Positions 13,881-27,135 of a stretch of 64,000 nt of DNA are shown here, piece by piece; the stretch's first letter is position 1, and each line of letters opens with the position of its first letter. The notes under the pieces are model-generated. The model did no database searches. It saw only the letters and a list, made by a program, of their open reading frames with translations, and was not told where the DNA came from. Location of the stretch: the NCBI GenBank assembly GCA_008694505.1, contig VZDJ01000219.1:10592350-10656349 (forward strand), in the 5' to 3' direction. A program made the translations under genes and the position numbers. This DNA comes from Cyanoderma ruficeps. Its lineage: Eukaryota; Chordata; Aves; Passeriformes; Timaliidae.

Positions 13881-16800
13881 TTACTCCTTGCAATCTCTTA
13901 CTGCTCGCAGACTGCAGAGGACAGGCGCGTCTCTGCTGATCACTTCAATCCCTCGCGGAATACCTGGAGGCTGAGGAGCTCCCCGTGCTGTCCGAGCCAT
14001 GCCCAAGGCACTTTATTCTCCTTCCATCCCCAATTCTGAGCCGCTCACTGCAAACCCTTCTCTTCAACAGCAAAGCTTCCCTCTGGCAGCTGCCTCGGTG
14101 CAAGCAGCTGTGTGTCACCTCTCCGGAGCGACACGTTGAGTGACAGCGTGTGTTTGCCCGCAGAGCAGCCCGGCTCCGTGGGCTGGATGCTGAGCTCCTG
14201 AAAGGTGAGCTCAGAGCACGGGGATAAGCATTAACTCAATGAGACATTTCAGCTCCTTCTGCTGAGCTGCACCGTTGTGCTGGGCAGGTCTGATAGGACT
14301 GTAAAACTAAATAGGTGTTGATGTGGTGCCACACGCTGTTCCCTTATGCTGCCTCCAGCATGGGGCCCGGTGCTGTTAATGAACACTTACAGCTGGTAAT
14401 GCCTCTGCCGCCACCAGCCGGGACCATTGTGGGGGCTGAATGGACGGGCAGAGGGAAGATCAATCACAACTTCAGGGCATTGTAAAGTCCCACCACTTTC
14501 CCGCCTGTGCCTGCGGGATGTGGTCCTGATGGAAGCCCGGAAAGGGCGGCAGGGAGCTGTTGGAACCACACAAATTGCAGGAGACATTTTGTGAACTCAA
14601 ATGTCTTTACTGCAGACATATCATTGCGGTGAGGCCTCTGGAACTCTGTGTAGTATTTGAACAAGAAACTTGGCTCATTGTCAGCAGGTTCTCCTCACGT
14701 GCCCTGTACAGCTCCTCCCGAGGCTCCTTGAAGCTCTGGTTCTCTCTGCAAACCCAGCTACCTTCAGCTGCAAGTAGAACTGAGCAGCAGCTTTAAAGAA
14801 ATCTGCTGAAAGCTGCTTTGTGAGCCAGAGGTAGAAGTAACAGCATGAAGCAAAATCTAAAAGGAGCCACATCCTTCTTCAGAGAGCCACAGAGGCAGTG
14901 TCTTTGGGAGGCTGGGATCATCTTTCCTGCTGGATCCCAAGTGCTGCCCTTTCCCCAGACACATGGGCAGCTCACTGCAGTTTTATTAGGTGGCACAGTC
15001 AACTTGTTGTCGAGTTCTGGCTTAATTTTTCAATTCATTTCCCCCCCTCTCATCCTCAGATTGGTTTGGGAGTTTAGTTTAATAAACAGGCAGTTAGGTT
15101 GATTAAAAGTGGCATATTTTTTGCTGTGGCAGAGGCAGACTCAGGGGCATTTCATGCATGTGCTTTGAGAATAAAAAACTGTCACTCTTGGGTACAGTGG
15201 TAAATAACTTTTTTCCCCAGCAAAATACTGGGAGTTCATTCATGCACATGATTTTATGTTTCATGAAAATGCAAGGGAAAGGGAAGACTGGTGTTTTGGA
15301 AAACAAGAAAGAAAAAGGTGGAGGGAGGGCAATTTATATCTAGTGTAACAAATTAAAATAAACCGAACTATGAAAAGATGAAACTAAATGCAGCAGAAAT
15401 GCTGGATTAAAGGGACAGCAGTTAACAAAGACTAATCTTGAAGAAGTTTATGAAGATATTTCCCACTGGTGCAATCGGAGGAGTGTGGAAAACTGATGCT
15501 GCTGCTTTTGTACAATGCCGGGGATGAAGGGAGCAGTTACATCCTTTTATTTGCTCACGTTAGGCTGTCTGGTTGAGGTTGTTAGAGCAGGTGAGAGGAT
15601 CTGAAGCTTCCATGGCCCTTCCTGGGTAATGGGAAGTGACAGCCCCCCAGCACCTGAGCTGCTGCTCTGCAAAGGGGGACGGGTAAATAGACCAAATTTT
15701 CATTATTGTTTGTAAACATCTCATTTGCAAACACAAAGTGATTTTTTAGAACTTTACTTCTGGGATGCCCTGAGCAAACAGCTCCCAGTCTCTTCCTTCT
15801 CTGATTAGCTCTGGAGTGAAGCAGCCCAGCCTCAGCTCCCCAAACAGCTCCATCCCTCCACACAGATTTAAAACATCTCCATCACTGTAGCAGATATACT
15901 GTGCATGGACAAGGAAATCACATTTTTTAAAGGAGTTCAGGAACAGAAATCTCATTCCTAAAGATAATTTCAGCAATGTCTGCAGTGCCATAAAGCCCAA
16001 CTAGGAGCCAGCCTGCTGTTTCTACTCACCTTAAATCTTAAAGTGTAAGCTTTTAAATGCTGTGGGTTTTTTTAACCAGGCCAAGAAGCTTTCTCCAAGC
16101 CAAGATCAGAGAACACTGACTATATTTACCACGTATAATTCATTTTAAAGACAGTGACAAAAACACTTATCTCAGGAAACATGAAAGCTGGAAAGAAGAA
16201 AAGGCAGCAGGGACATAAAGTACGAACTCTCAGAGCTTTTCTCATAAGCCTAGCTGTATGAGAAATGGAAATATTGAAGTTTCTAATTTGGGTGTGTTGC
16301 TCTGGATAGCCCCTTAGACAACTGCAGTAACCAGACTGGTGTAGCACCAGGAGAAGGAATGAAGGGATCCTATTAGTGCCATTAGGATTCGTTCTGTGGA
16401 ATCACCAATATTCATCCACTGGTGAATGTGCTGCAGTTTTTCTTGTGCTGCTGTATTTGTATCCCACACCTGACAGGTCACTCTGCTTTGCTGAGGTTTT
16501 TCTAGTCAAAATTGCAGCAGGATCTCTTAGCGCTGGAGATGTGATAATTTGGGTGTGATAACTTCTCAGACCTCTCTGGGGTTATCTTGTGAAATCTGTT
16601 AAGCCACGTGTTTCTGACTCTGTTCATAGACTCCTCAAGATAAAGGCTTCTTGGCTTTTATTTCAAAAGTAAATGTTTATTTGTTATCAATAGTTTAGGC
16701 TCATCAGCTGCTGGCATTTGGAACTTGCAAATAGCTCTGACTAGCAAACATTTGTATGTTGACCATCTAATGCTCATGGTTTAAGGGGGAAAGCCAAGCG

Positions 16801-17286
16801 TGGTATTTAATCCAGTCCCCACAATTTTCTCCACCTGAAACCTTGAAGCAGCTCAAAATCAAGGGATAAAATAAAACAGAGGATCTTCTGGCTTAAGGGA
16901 CTGGAAGGATTTTCTCCAGCTTCCTGACAATGCTTCAGGATTTGATTCCACAATACCCTGCACCTATCCTTTCTTAATACAGAGACTTCCCAAGTTATTA
17001 AATTCCGTATTTTCCCCTCACCCCTGAGAGCTCTGCAGACACGTCACGGCTGGGCACCAGCACCAGGTCCTGCCTTCCAAAGGGTCTCAGTGGTCAGTGC
17101 CACCTCAGACCCACCCCTTCCCCAGCCCATCCCAGATCCACACCCAGTGCAGGCTCCCTACTCTCAAATTTTATCTTCTCCAACTCCCCAAATCCTCTTT
17201 TTGAGACAAACATGATAAAATAATGAGGAAAAAGTCTTTTGTGCAGGTCTGCCCTTGCTTATTTCCCAGTCTCAGTCTTTTTTGGG
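13881..17286. other. noncoding DNA, CpG-rich at its left end
   Basis: From about 13880 to 14580 CpG dinucleotides are much more frequent than in most of the window (for example cgcgtctc, cctcgcgg, ctccggagcgacacg, ctgccgcc). A sequence resembling a short internal exon lies at 14164-14204 and is discussed as a finding. Farther right the sequence is ordinary single-copy DNA. A minus-strand frame at 15746-16000 (84 codons) has no family I recognise. No gene is called. Confidence 0.5.
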
Positions 17287-17370
17287 GAAAAAAACCCCAA
17301 ACAAACAAAACCACAAAAAAACCAAAACAAAACAAAAAGCATGCAAAAGAAAAAGAAAAAGAAAGGGAAA
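17287..17370. repeat. A-rich low-complexity tract
   Basis: The plus strand is almost entirely A with interspersed C, then G: (CAAA)n-like text grades into (GAAAAA)n-like text. It creates an artificial Lys-rich frame. No retroposon body is recognised upstream, so it is not called as a poly(A) tail. Confidence 0.85.
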
Positions 17371-19386
17371 ATCATCATCAACAGGGTTATCTGTAGCAAG
17401 TATATTTTGCAGTTTGGTGCAAATGAAAATGAGGAGCCTCTTGGGAAAAATACGGACTTTATTTTGATTTTATATTAAAACTTTAACAGTGTCAGTTTGC
17501 TTGGATTTGCACGGGCCTCTGCTAAATGACTTTAAAAGAAAAGATCATTTCCAAGACAAATTATATGTTGGGATGAATAATTTTTCTGATTTTGAATGGA
17601 TTTTTTCCAAGAGAAAATCTGGCCCCTCTTGCTGAACCAAATCACAACTTGGACTGTGGGCCTGGAGGCAGGACACATTTGGATGTTTTAACCTCCAGTG
17701 AATAGCAAACAGAGGATGCTGATGTCATGCAGTACAAAATAAAATAATACAATATGTGTAATGAGCTGATTTAAAATGCAGCTTTGAAAACAAAATCACT
17801 TTCCATTTTCTCACAATCCATCAGGGCGTCAATAGGTCTTTTATGGATTCAGCACATTGTTATTAATAGTGCAGAAAAATGCAAATCACAGGCTTATGGG
17901 GACTCCATAAATTTCCTGTGGATATTCCAGGACAAGTAAAATGCAGGTGAGATGTGCAATGGCACAAGGGGAGGGTGGGCAGGGTGGGAAACACCCTGAA
18001 GAGCACTGGGCAACCTGGAGAATTTCACATTTCATCAGAAATTGTTCCACCCATGAATTAACTTAGTCCAGCAAAGATCCATGTGGGTTTCCCAGTTCAT
18101 TACTATGAGTAGCTTTGAATAAATTTGGTGTAATTATTTCCAAAGAGAATAAGATGAATTCCAGTGCAGCCATTCCTATCCAGAACTTCAACTGGCCACA
18201 ATTCTGGGTGATATGTTCAAGGGATCGATTTCAAAATTTAATTTGGATTTGCTCTCTTGAGGGCTCCTGTGTGTGGAAATACTGATGCCTATCACTATGT
18301 CCACACAACCTTAAACAAAAAAGTCATAATTGCCAGCGGTGTCCTGTCCCTACACTTCCTGCAGCTGATCAGTAAATATTGTACTTATCCAGCCTCCACC
18401 CAGTGAGATTGGTGTGTTTTACTCCTCGCTTTTGAGTGCCATTCAAAATTTATTACAAATTATTACAAAATTATTACAAAACCAGCATAAAATAGGTCTT
18501 TATTTTGTTTTGCTCTTATCTTGTTTTGAGCCATAACAGCTACCCATGCAATGGTCACAGTGCATTTTCACCTTGAGGTCTCTGGTGATTACTAGCCTAT
18601 TTATAAGGAGTATTATGGACTGCAGGAGTATTTTGTACCCTTTGAGAAGATATTTCTCTATAAATGCTTCATTTAAGACCCATTAATAGAGATTAGAGAA
18701 ATTTTCTGGTCTCCTTCAGATTCCGGTTGTTTTTGTCAGTCAACGCAGTACAAAAACACAGCTACATTTTTCAATATTAATGATCAGCTGTAAAAACCTG
18801 ACATAACATTTTTAGAGCACTATAACTAATCTTTTTATTATCAAGTTACAATGGTTTGCATCAAATATGTATCATCCGTAGTTAACTTTAAAACTTCGAC
18901 GACTTGATGGTGGACTAATTAAGTTTATGAATATATGGGTTTGTTTGAAATACTGAGGGTTTTACACGGAGAATGTAAAACTGCTTGCCAAACTTTTCCT
19001 GCTGGAACAGCTCTGACAGTGTCTCTCAGCTCACAGGTGGAAGCAGAACCTGGGATTGAATTATAGAACCTGGGAGTTGAATTATGGCTTTGCCTGTAAT
19101 ATTAGCTTAGGGCACAAACCTGTCTGCTGGGGTGGCAAATTGAGCTTATCAGTCACTTGACCCATTAATAGAGTTTAAAATTCTCCTGTGCTGGACTTGA
19201 GGCTCCCTTTAGGAGGGGATGCAGTGTTTCCTTGAACTCCTGGGAATGCAGCTTTCAGAGGCCTTGCATAGTCAGAGTCCTCTGGGAATTTTCATTCTTG
19301 AGGAAGTAAGAGGGAAAGGGGTGAGGAGATGGAGGGAAGGATGAAAGAGAAGCTCTCTGGACTCACAGGTAATAGACTACTGACGG
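17371..19386. other. A+T-rich single-copy DNA with small tandem duplications
   Basis: No gene is seen. Three tandem copies of ttattacaaa start at 18450, 18460 and 18471. A 20-bp unit, gaacctggga(g)ttgaattat, is duplicated in tandem at 19046-19064 and 19066-19085. The part from about 18600 to 18930 is repeat-free, A+T-rich and dense in TAAT motifs, which makes it a weak candidate conserved element. Confidence 0.55.
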
Positions 19387-19799
19387 TGTTGTACACCACA
19401 ATGACACAAAGACTCTGACTTCAGAGGACTGAAAACGACTCTTCTATTTTTGGGATGTGTCTCCCTTATATTCTATTCTACACAGACCAATTTGATGGTG
19501 AAACAAAGACAAACCTCTGCAATCACATTGGTCAGACCAAAGGGACATCAAGAAGTCCCTCCTAGGGAAAAAATGTAAATAAATTTGCAGTTACAAAAAC
19601 ATGTCTCTGGTTTACAGAAAATTCCCTGGGAAAGGAATTTCAGAAAACCAAGACATCTCAGGCACGAACCAGGGCTACAGACTACAGGAAAGCAAAATGG
19701 GCTGAATCACAGGGCCTTGGCTAAATTGCATAATGGAAGTGGTGGAGAGATAATTAAAGCCTGTTTGAAACTGCTTCACCATGCTTATTCTTATTCTCA
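19387..19799 (-). mobile_element. probable solo LTR of an endogenous retrovirus (tentative boundaries)
   Basis: Read on the minus strand, a block of about 413 bp starts with TG (tgagaataag at 19799) and ends with CA (gtgtacaaca at 19387). It contains a TATA-like motif, gaatataaggga, about 80 bp before the 3' end (plus-strand cttatattc at 19465-19473). The text resembles retroviral LTRs common in songbird genomes, probably a beta/ERVK-like group, but the family is recalled and not searched. No internal gag, pol or env sequence flanks it, so it would be a solo LTR. No convincing target-site duplication is visible: the left flank is tgacgg and the right flank gtgact, sharing only tgac. No canonical AATAAA is seen. 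The ends could be off by tens of bases. Confidence 0.5.
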
Positions 19800-22700
19800 G
19801 TGACTTGCCAGAAAAAGGAACAGGTACAGGCTCATCAGCCACTGCTTTTCGTGTTTTACCAGAGCAAGCTCTACTCTCTCTGATGCTTTGGCAGTGATGC
19901 CTACTCTGCCTTCACACAGCATCCCCTCCCAAAGGTCTGGCAGGGTTTGCAGAGTGACCCCTGGCCCCTTTGGGTTGTTTTTGAAGGGAGGCACAGGAAA
20001 GGTGGAGGGACCTTCTCTGAATCCCCAGCACCACTGGCTGGTGAGCCTGGCTGGTCACACCATCTGTGCAGGCTCAAAATATATTCTGCAGAGCTTGTGG
20101 GGAGTGGGATGATTGAAATATTCGCTTGGAGCTGCTTTAATTGTCCCAGCAGTGCCCCTGAATTATCTTTTGTGCACGAAATGGAACCACTTAAAAGTGT
20201 TGCAAAGGTTTGACCCTGTGCTAGATGTACCGGTGCTGCCCTTGGGAGCAATCCTGAGCATTCCATACATTCCTGAGGTATTTTTTTATGTTTCTAGGTG
20301 ACTGGTACCAGGGATGCAGAGGTATGAATGGATAATTTTGCTGTACAGCAGGCTGCATCCTTTTAGCAGACACAGAAGTTAGAAACGTGGCTTTGAGAGG
20401 CGTCACAAATTGGAGCTTAATTACAATGCGTTGAAAAAGCTCAAGTGATTGTGATTTCTGAGCCTTCAAACCGAAGGGGGGGACTCACTGAAGCAATTCC
20501 AGCTGATTACAGATATTCTGAACTTGCCTTGTCTAAGTGAGTTTAATTTTTTCACCTGTCATTTATCTGCTTTTGAGGAGCATAATTGCAACATTTGTTC
20601 AGAGCTATAAGCCTCTGGAATGGCAAAGGGATTTTTTTTTTCTTTCTCTATGCAAACATTAAAAAACAAAAGGAGAAAAGGAAAGACTATTTTTGAGACA
20701 GACTGCCACACACACACACGCCTGTGCACAGACACATGGCCTCTTTTAGGTTTTCTTTCTTTATTTTAATATCTTAAAAATACATATATCTCTGGGGAAA
20801 GCTTAATGAGGAACAGCCAGCTGAAGGAAGGATTTTAGGAGGAAAAAAGAAGGCAGGGGACTTGTGCTATAGAGACAGCAGTTCAAACAGTGAAAAAGAG
20901 AACACAGCTGTGCACATCGCAAATCCACAGCTGGCCATGCGGAAGGAGAATATTCCCACATCTTCCCTTATAAATCTTCCCTCACCTTTCAGATCCCTTC
21001 GTTTTCTGTTGTGCAGAATAATTTTATATAGCAGGAGAGAGAGTTATTTGCATTTTGTTCCTCCTGCTGTTTGTGATATATCTAGGTCAGTTATACCTAC
21101 CAAAGCCCCAAAAAAGCACGGCGGATTTCTTCAGTGTCCTTCCTAGCAGGGTGTTTTTCTTATCCTTCAAAGTCAAGGATTTTCCAGACTAAAGAACAAG
21201 GGAGGCCTTAGCTGTAGTTGCATAAAACAATACACAGGGAAACCCAGGAGGAAAATCCAGCACAGACTCTGTGTCCAAAAGACTCCCACGGGCAAGCTCC
21301 GAGGAGAAGGTGAGAGCAGATTTGTTTTGAAAGCACCTCTCAGGACCTGGGCTGAGCATCCAAACAAGGCAGGCTTGGGCTTGTAACTCCTCTGGGAGTG
21401 GGGGGACAGGAGCAAAGCTCTGAATCATCTTCAGCTACAAGAATTATGGATTTCCTCCCCATCTTTAAGCAAAGTTAAAGACAGAGCAGCAGAGATGCAG
21501 TTTATGCTGCTTCTCAAGGTTTGAGTCTAAACAGCACAATGGCCAAAGCAGGTTTGGTAGAAGGACTGCTCAATATAAGTACAAATAGATAGATCAAAAA
21601 ATTTGTGGTTAAATTTTCCACAGAAATGTGCAAACTTGGTACCACAGCATCAACAAATGTTCAAGTGTTGAGTATTCAGATTCCTGTTTAAACTGAAGCT
21701 GGGCTCAGAAGCCTTTGGTGTTTGTGTGTTCCTGAGTTTTGATTCAGAATAACTGATCATAAAATCTGTGTAGTGCTGGTCTACATCTGCAAAAGAACAG
21801 GTGCCATGACTCATATACTGGAAATTGTGCTCCAGAGTTGAGGCTTAGTAACAGAAACTAGACAGCTTTGCATGTTCTGGCTAAAACAAGATGTTTTCAT
21901 GTGAAGTAAAACACTGAAGTGCCGTTTGCTTGAATAATACACATTACCTAAAAATATTTAAAAGGAGCATTTCCAGCAGCCAGTTTTTGTCTGCAGTGTT
22001 CCAGTCCTTCAGTGCTGTGGTACATCCTTATAAAATGCAGCAGAAGAGAGGGAGAACACCAGGATTCTCCCTGGGTGAAGGAAACGTGGTTAGATAGAAA
22101 ACAGAGAATGGCATCGTGGCCACTTCCAGGTTGGAATTTCTGTCTCTTTTGCTGTAGTCAAGTGGAAAATGACCTTTTAGTTCTGATAACTATAGAAATG
22201 CCATACTTTGGGAACACCTATCTCCAAATGGAAGGTGACAGCTTTGGAATGAGTCTAGATATTATTGTTGTTCCAGGAAGAAAAGAAGTTGGGCTTTATG
22301 CCATTATAATAGAAGTTTATCTATCAGTGTAGTAAGAGTAGATCTTTCTCATGCCAAATCTGAGCAAGTTAATGTCCATTTTTTATTCCACTGTGGGGCT
22401 GAATACAATCCCTAGTATAATGCTAGTGAAGTTAAGCCAAGGATAAATGATGTTACTGATTAATTAGTTCGAGAAATCTGTGGATAATGTGGGAGACTAA
22501 GGAATGGGCATGTGGAATTCACCACATGATAAAAGCTCCCCTGCTTGTCTTCCTCCTCCTGTCCATGCCTCACATTGAGTAAGACAGTTTGCTTCCCCAG
22601 AGGTGGCTGAAAGTTCTGTTTTCCACCAAAAATAAAAAGAGAAAAGTTTTGCAGTCTATTTCAAAGGGGGTTTTTTTAAATATTAATGAGAAAAATAATA

Positions 22701-25700
22701 AGAATGAAAATGTTTTAATTTTCTGAGCGCTCCCCAGAAAAAAAAGAGCGAAAGCTGATAACTATTCTCAAGTTCCTAGTTAATTCTTTTTAATGCTTAA
22801 CTTGAAAACAATCTCTAAAAAGACAGATTAGGTCTAGGCTTTGTAGTTATAAACACCCTGAAGACATTAGATGCCAATTTATAACAATGAATCATTTCTG
22901 TTTCTGAAAAAAGACTATTTTGAGAAAATATTTTTAGCTGTTCAAATCAGTGTTTTTCAACAAGCACTGTAAGAAAATATTTAAAAATGACCAGCAAGTA
23001 GAAATCAGAGTAATCTGAACTCACTTTGCCCGGAATCTGCAAGCTTCCATTACTGCTTGGTGGGCTAACACAGAGGGAAACATAATTAGTACAGCACAAA
23101 ATAGCAGAGTATTGACACCCTGTCGTTGGATCAACCACATCCGTTCTGGAGGCTCAGGGAATAAATTGCTGTGTTAAAATATGATGTTTTCTTACAAAAC
23201 ACATTAATTTCCTCTCTCAGCATTTTTTTAAAATAACTTCCCATAACCAGAACTTAGGTGCAGCCTCTTTTTTCCAGGCTGCCTGTACAACAACTCATAT
23301 AAGGCCATTTTAGAGGGGATGCAGCTCTCAGAGTTGGTGTCCTTGGGTGACAAGGGACAAGTGGCAGAACAGACTAGAAACATGCCTTACAGCAGCCTAA
23401 TTATCTCATGTCTGGATGCCTATCTACAGTAATCTAGACAAGTCTGTAATTTGCTTTTCAGTACAGCAGGATGAGTCTAATTAAATATTGTCCACTCCGC
23501 AGCATGGCCAAAAAGCCACACAGGGCCACAGTCTATCAGAATTGCTGGCTGCAACCTAAACTGTTGTGAATGTGCAGTGATTTTGGGGGCAGATATTATT
23601 TTGTGAAGCTTAGGAAATTGCTTGTGTTCTCTCTCTGTGGTCTCAGAGGTCTGTCAGGGGATGAGGAGAGCTGGAGACATGTTTCCTCAGTCCAAAACAT
23701 GCAGGTCAAAATCCTGCTCTTTATTTACACCAGAACTCAGATTGGGGAATTTGCATTTTCTCATCTTTGCAAGCCACTCTTAAGTCCCTTTAGTTTTCTT
23801 GAGTTAAAGCTTGTGACAGTCCAGGAACCTCCCAGCAGCAGCAGCCAAATGTTGCCCGGATTTTTCATTGCAGCGGTGTAAGTAGTTAATGTCACAGGAT
23901 TTTCTGCTCTGTCTTAAGCTCAGTGATAAGGCATTTAAATTTATATTGTCCCCTTGTGTAAGGGGTCAAGTGACTAACTGAGCTGTGGGAGGGCATCAGT
24001 GATGCCTGTTGGTTTATGGATGTGCCTTTTTTCCAGGAGTCACAACTGCTCTGGCCATTCCTCGTGTGCCTCACTGGCCACGGCCACGTCATCATGGATA
24101 TTGTACATCACTGAGGTCTGCCCAGATCCTTCTTTTTTTTACCCACCAGCCTCCAGGCTACCTCTCTTTTCCCTCTGCATGTTGTCTTCCCCTCTTGCTC
24201 TCTTTCCAGCATTTTCCTGGCCCCAGTATATCAGTCTTGTTCCCATATAATTCCCACTAATTACAGAGCTACTTGCTGCTTGGTGCTATCACCTCTTTTC
24301 CAGCCAGTTATTTAAAAAGACCATTAGCAAGAAATACATCATCTTTCTGCTGTGGGCCTCAAGTCCACTCAGTAAGCATTTTATACAGTCTTAAAAAATG
24401 AGGAGAGAAAAGGAAAACAGCAGAGGAATATAAAAAGAACCCTCTGGGAGTAGGGTTGTCAGAAAGTCATGGCTACTTCATAACTCTGGGCATTAGTCAT
24501 TTTTCTTGCCATGGGTGGTCCCAGTATGGGCTGAATTTTGAATTTTTATGTTTTTTTTCTCACTGTTCAGCAAAGATGTGACATTGTGGAGTGCTGGAGG
24601 AGAGGTGAGACCTGCAGGTGCTTGCCCTCCATGCCATGAGAGGGATGAATCTTTCTTTCAAACCTGAGATCCTGCTTGTTCTGAGCTTATCTTGGTGCTT
24701 TGTGGGAAACCCTGGCTGTGCTGGGAGCAGGGTGACACAGCTGGGCCTGGAACAGGGGTAAAGGAGAATTTTGTCCCTTTGTGTGGCTGCTGTGAACTGA
24801 TAAGGTAGAAAACTAAAAGGTAGGAAAAGGCAAATGATGTGAGCCTGATAATTGCTGCAGTAATTCAGAGGAATGAACTGAGAGCAGAGTGGCAGCTGCT
24901 GCTGGTGTTTGGATGATGGAGTGGTCACCTCCAGAGAGTGGAAGGAGAATATTTCTGCTGGTTTTCTTAAAACCTTCCAAGCTGAGTGGTTACAGTGAAG
25001 TATGGAGGTGTGGTTCCCTCCTGCTTGGTGCTGCCTGAGCAGGTGGTAGGGAAATATTGCCCCGTTTCACACCATTCCCACGTGAGACAGAGCATTACCA
25101 GCAAACCCTTGTCCTGGGAAGTCCTGTAAAAACCAGGAAAGTTGCAGCTGGGCCAGGCCTCCTGTGCTGTGGCTCTGATGGCTGTGGAGCCCATGCTGGG
25201 CAGAACTGCTGACCCAGATGTCTGTGCCCCTTGTTTTCATGTGCCCAGATGGTCCCAAAGGGCTGCATTTCACTCCCCAGCTCGAATTACACCCACGGGC
25301 ACTGCCATGCACTAACTGAAGCTCATTAGAATGAAATAGGAAATATAGGAAATACACATATTTCAAAAAAATTTTATTTGGAATACTAATCTTAATTTAG
25401 AATTCATGTTAAGTTGTTGAATCCTTGGCAACTAAAATGAAAACACACTGAATCATAATGAAATACAGTGCTACTGTATTCCATTATACACCACACCGGC
25501 ATGACAGCAGCCTTTTCTCTTCCTGAAAATAGGATTGCTTACATTTTATTTTTATTTATTTTAGGGGAACAAGTGAGAAAGCATTTCATAATGAAATCCA
25601 GCCTTTAGCTCATATCCTCCTGCATGTTGCAGTAGCTATGAGAAGGGAGAGGGGAGCTGGTGACAGCACAAAATTCTAACAAGTATTTCACTGCTTGGTA

Positions 25701-26794
25701 TTTCCACTGTGGGCAGTCTGGAGAGCCAAGGAGCAGAGAGCAGTGATGCAAGTGCCTGGCTGGGGGCTGCAATATACAGCTCACAGGCCAGAGAAGTGAT
25801 GCAATGTGCTCTATATCATCACAGCACTGGAGGTAAAGAGCACTGTGGTGGCACAGGGGAATAATACATGGCTGGTGCTGCTTTATGGCCAACAGTTGCT
25901 GTGCGGCCGTAATTCCTGCAGGAATTAACACACCACAGGCTTCACCCTCCACCCTCTTGTAGAAACAAGCGGCTGCAGAATAGGGATTCTTGAGGACAAG
26001 GATCAGTGTAAAGCTCTTCTTATCCCTTCCCTTGACAGATGTAAGATTGGGGTTGAAGTCTGAGGCTGGGTTGCTTTGGGAACTACAGTTCAGAGATACT
26101 GATGGAGCAGAGAGGAAATATATAGCACCCTGAGTGGGCTGAATCATCCCAGTTGGTTCACTCCCCTTTATGTTAAAGCACTTTATTTTTAACAAACAGC
26201 CTGAGATACAGAGATTGAAGGCCCAATAATAGCATGGTATGAATGAATCGGTCTAGTAACACCAGACACTGCCTTGGAAATGCACCATACTTGCCTCGAT
26301 AATTACTAATTTTAAGAAAGTAGATTATACCAAATGCCCTACATTTTAAATTTCTGTTTTCATGAGGAGTGTTTCTTTTTGTGGGATACAGCAGAGAAAA
26401 TAGCAGTCTTGAAGAATCGAGGGAAATATAAAGAGCAAAAGGATAGAAAAAACTTAAATATAGGAATGTTTTATTTGTATTGTAGTTCAAACCAGCTCCA
26501 AGCTGCCTGTAGGTTATGGATTCCTTTCCTCAAAGATGTTACCAAGAATTACCCAGCTCAGGGGAAATGTTAAGGGCAGTCAGGACAGGATGCAATATAA
26601 ATTCTCTATTGTCCTGCCCAAGATGTCAGTCATAAGTCAATTTTCCTCTGGACTTTAGATTTCAGTTAGTTCTGCTTGCTGTGTCCTTCATCCTGCTGGA
26701 TAAGCACCTGAAATACCCCCCTGCACTGTCTCTGTCCTCTGCTTCATTAAAGAAGTGAAAAAGCAGGAGATGCTACATAGAGGAAATAGGAATT
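19800..26794. other. single-copy noncoding DNA
   Basis: No gene is recognised. A (CA)6 run lies at 20707-20718. The longest frame of the whole window, 196 codons on the minus strand at 25605-26195, lies here. It has no domain, signal or membrane pattern that I recognise, and it is treated as a chance frame. A small hairpin (aatacagt-gct-actgtatt) occurs near 25465-25485. No LINE or LTR body was recognised. Confidence 0.5.
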
Positions 26795-27135
26795 ACAAGG
26801 GTGGAAGGGACCTTGGGAGACCATCTAATCCATCTCTCTGCCTCAGAGGAGGTGAGCATGTAATTAACTGCTCCTAAGGTCTGTCTGCCTGATCTGTTCT
26901 TCAAAACTTACTGCATGGGGGTTTCCACCACCTCAGAGTTTAGCCCAGCGTTTCATTAGTTTCACACCAGAGAATCTTCCTGATTCTCTAACTAAAATCT
27001 CCTTTGCTTTTATGTAACCCCCTTGAGACTTATTTTCATGCTTTCTCATACTTTGTGAGAACTTTTTTTATTCTTGTGGTTCTCCATTGGACTTTTTCTC
27101 ACTGGCCTCTAAACTTTCACCAAATGCCCAGGTTA
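26795..27135 (-). mobile_element. old CR1 LINE, 3' part, 5'-truncated
   Basis: The plus strand carries the reverse complement of a CR1 3' region. The sequence ggaagggaccttgggaga at about 26804 begins the segment next to the 3' end. It is followed by text matching the stretch before the CR1 stop codon (ttccaccacctcag, then ttcctgattctctaactaaaatctc). At 27080-27110 there is the upstream motif ttctccattggactttttc, typical of older CR1 subfamilies. Matches are patchy with several indels, which fits an ancient CR1 copy. The octamer tail expected at the 3' end is not preserved. CR1 copies are usually 5'-truncated and lack target-site duplications, as here. Confidence 0.75.

Noticed and set aside
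15746..16000. 84-codon minus frame reading like a real protein segment
   Set aside because: No family recognised and no clear acceptor or donor pair.
25605..26195. Longest open frame, 196 codons, minus strand
   Set aside because: No recognised domain or motif, no splice or promoter context. Over six frames of 64 kb one frame of this size is not very surprising.
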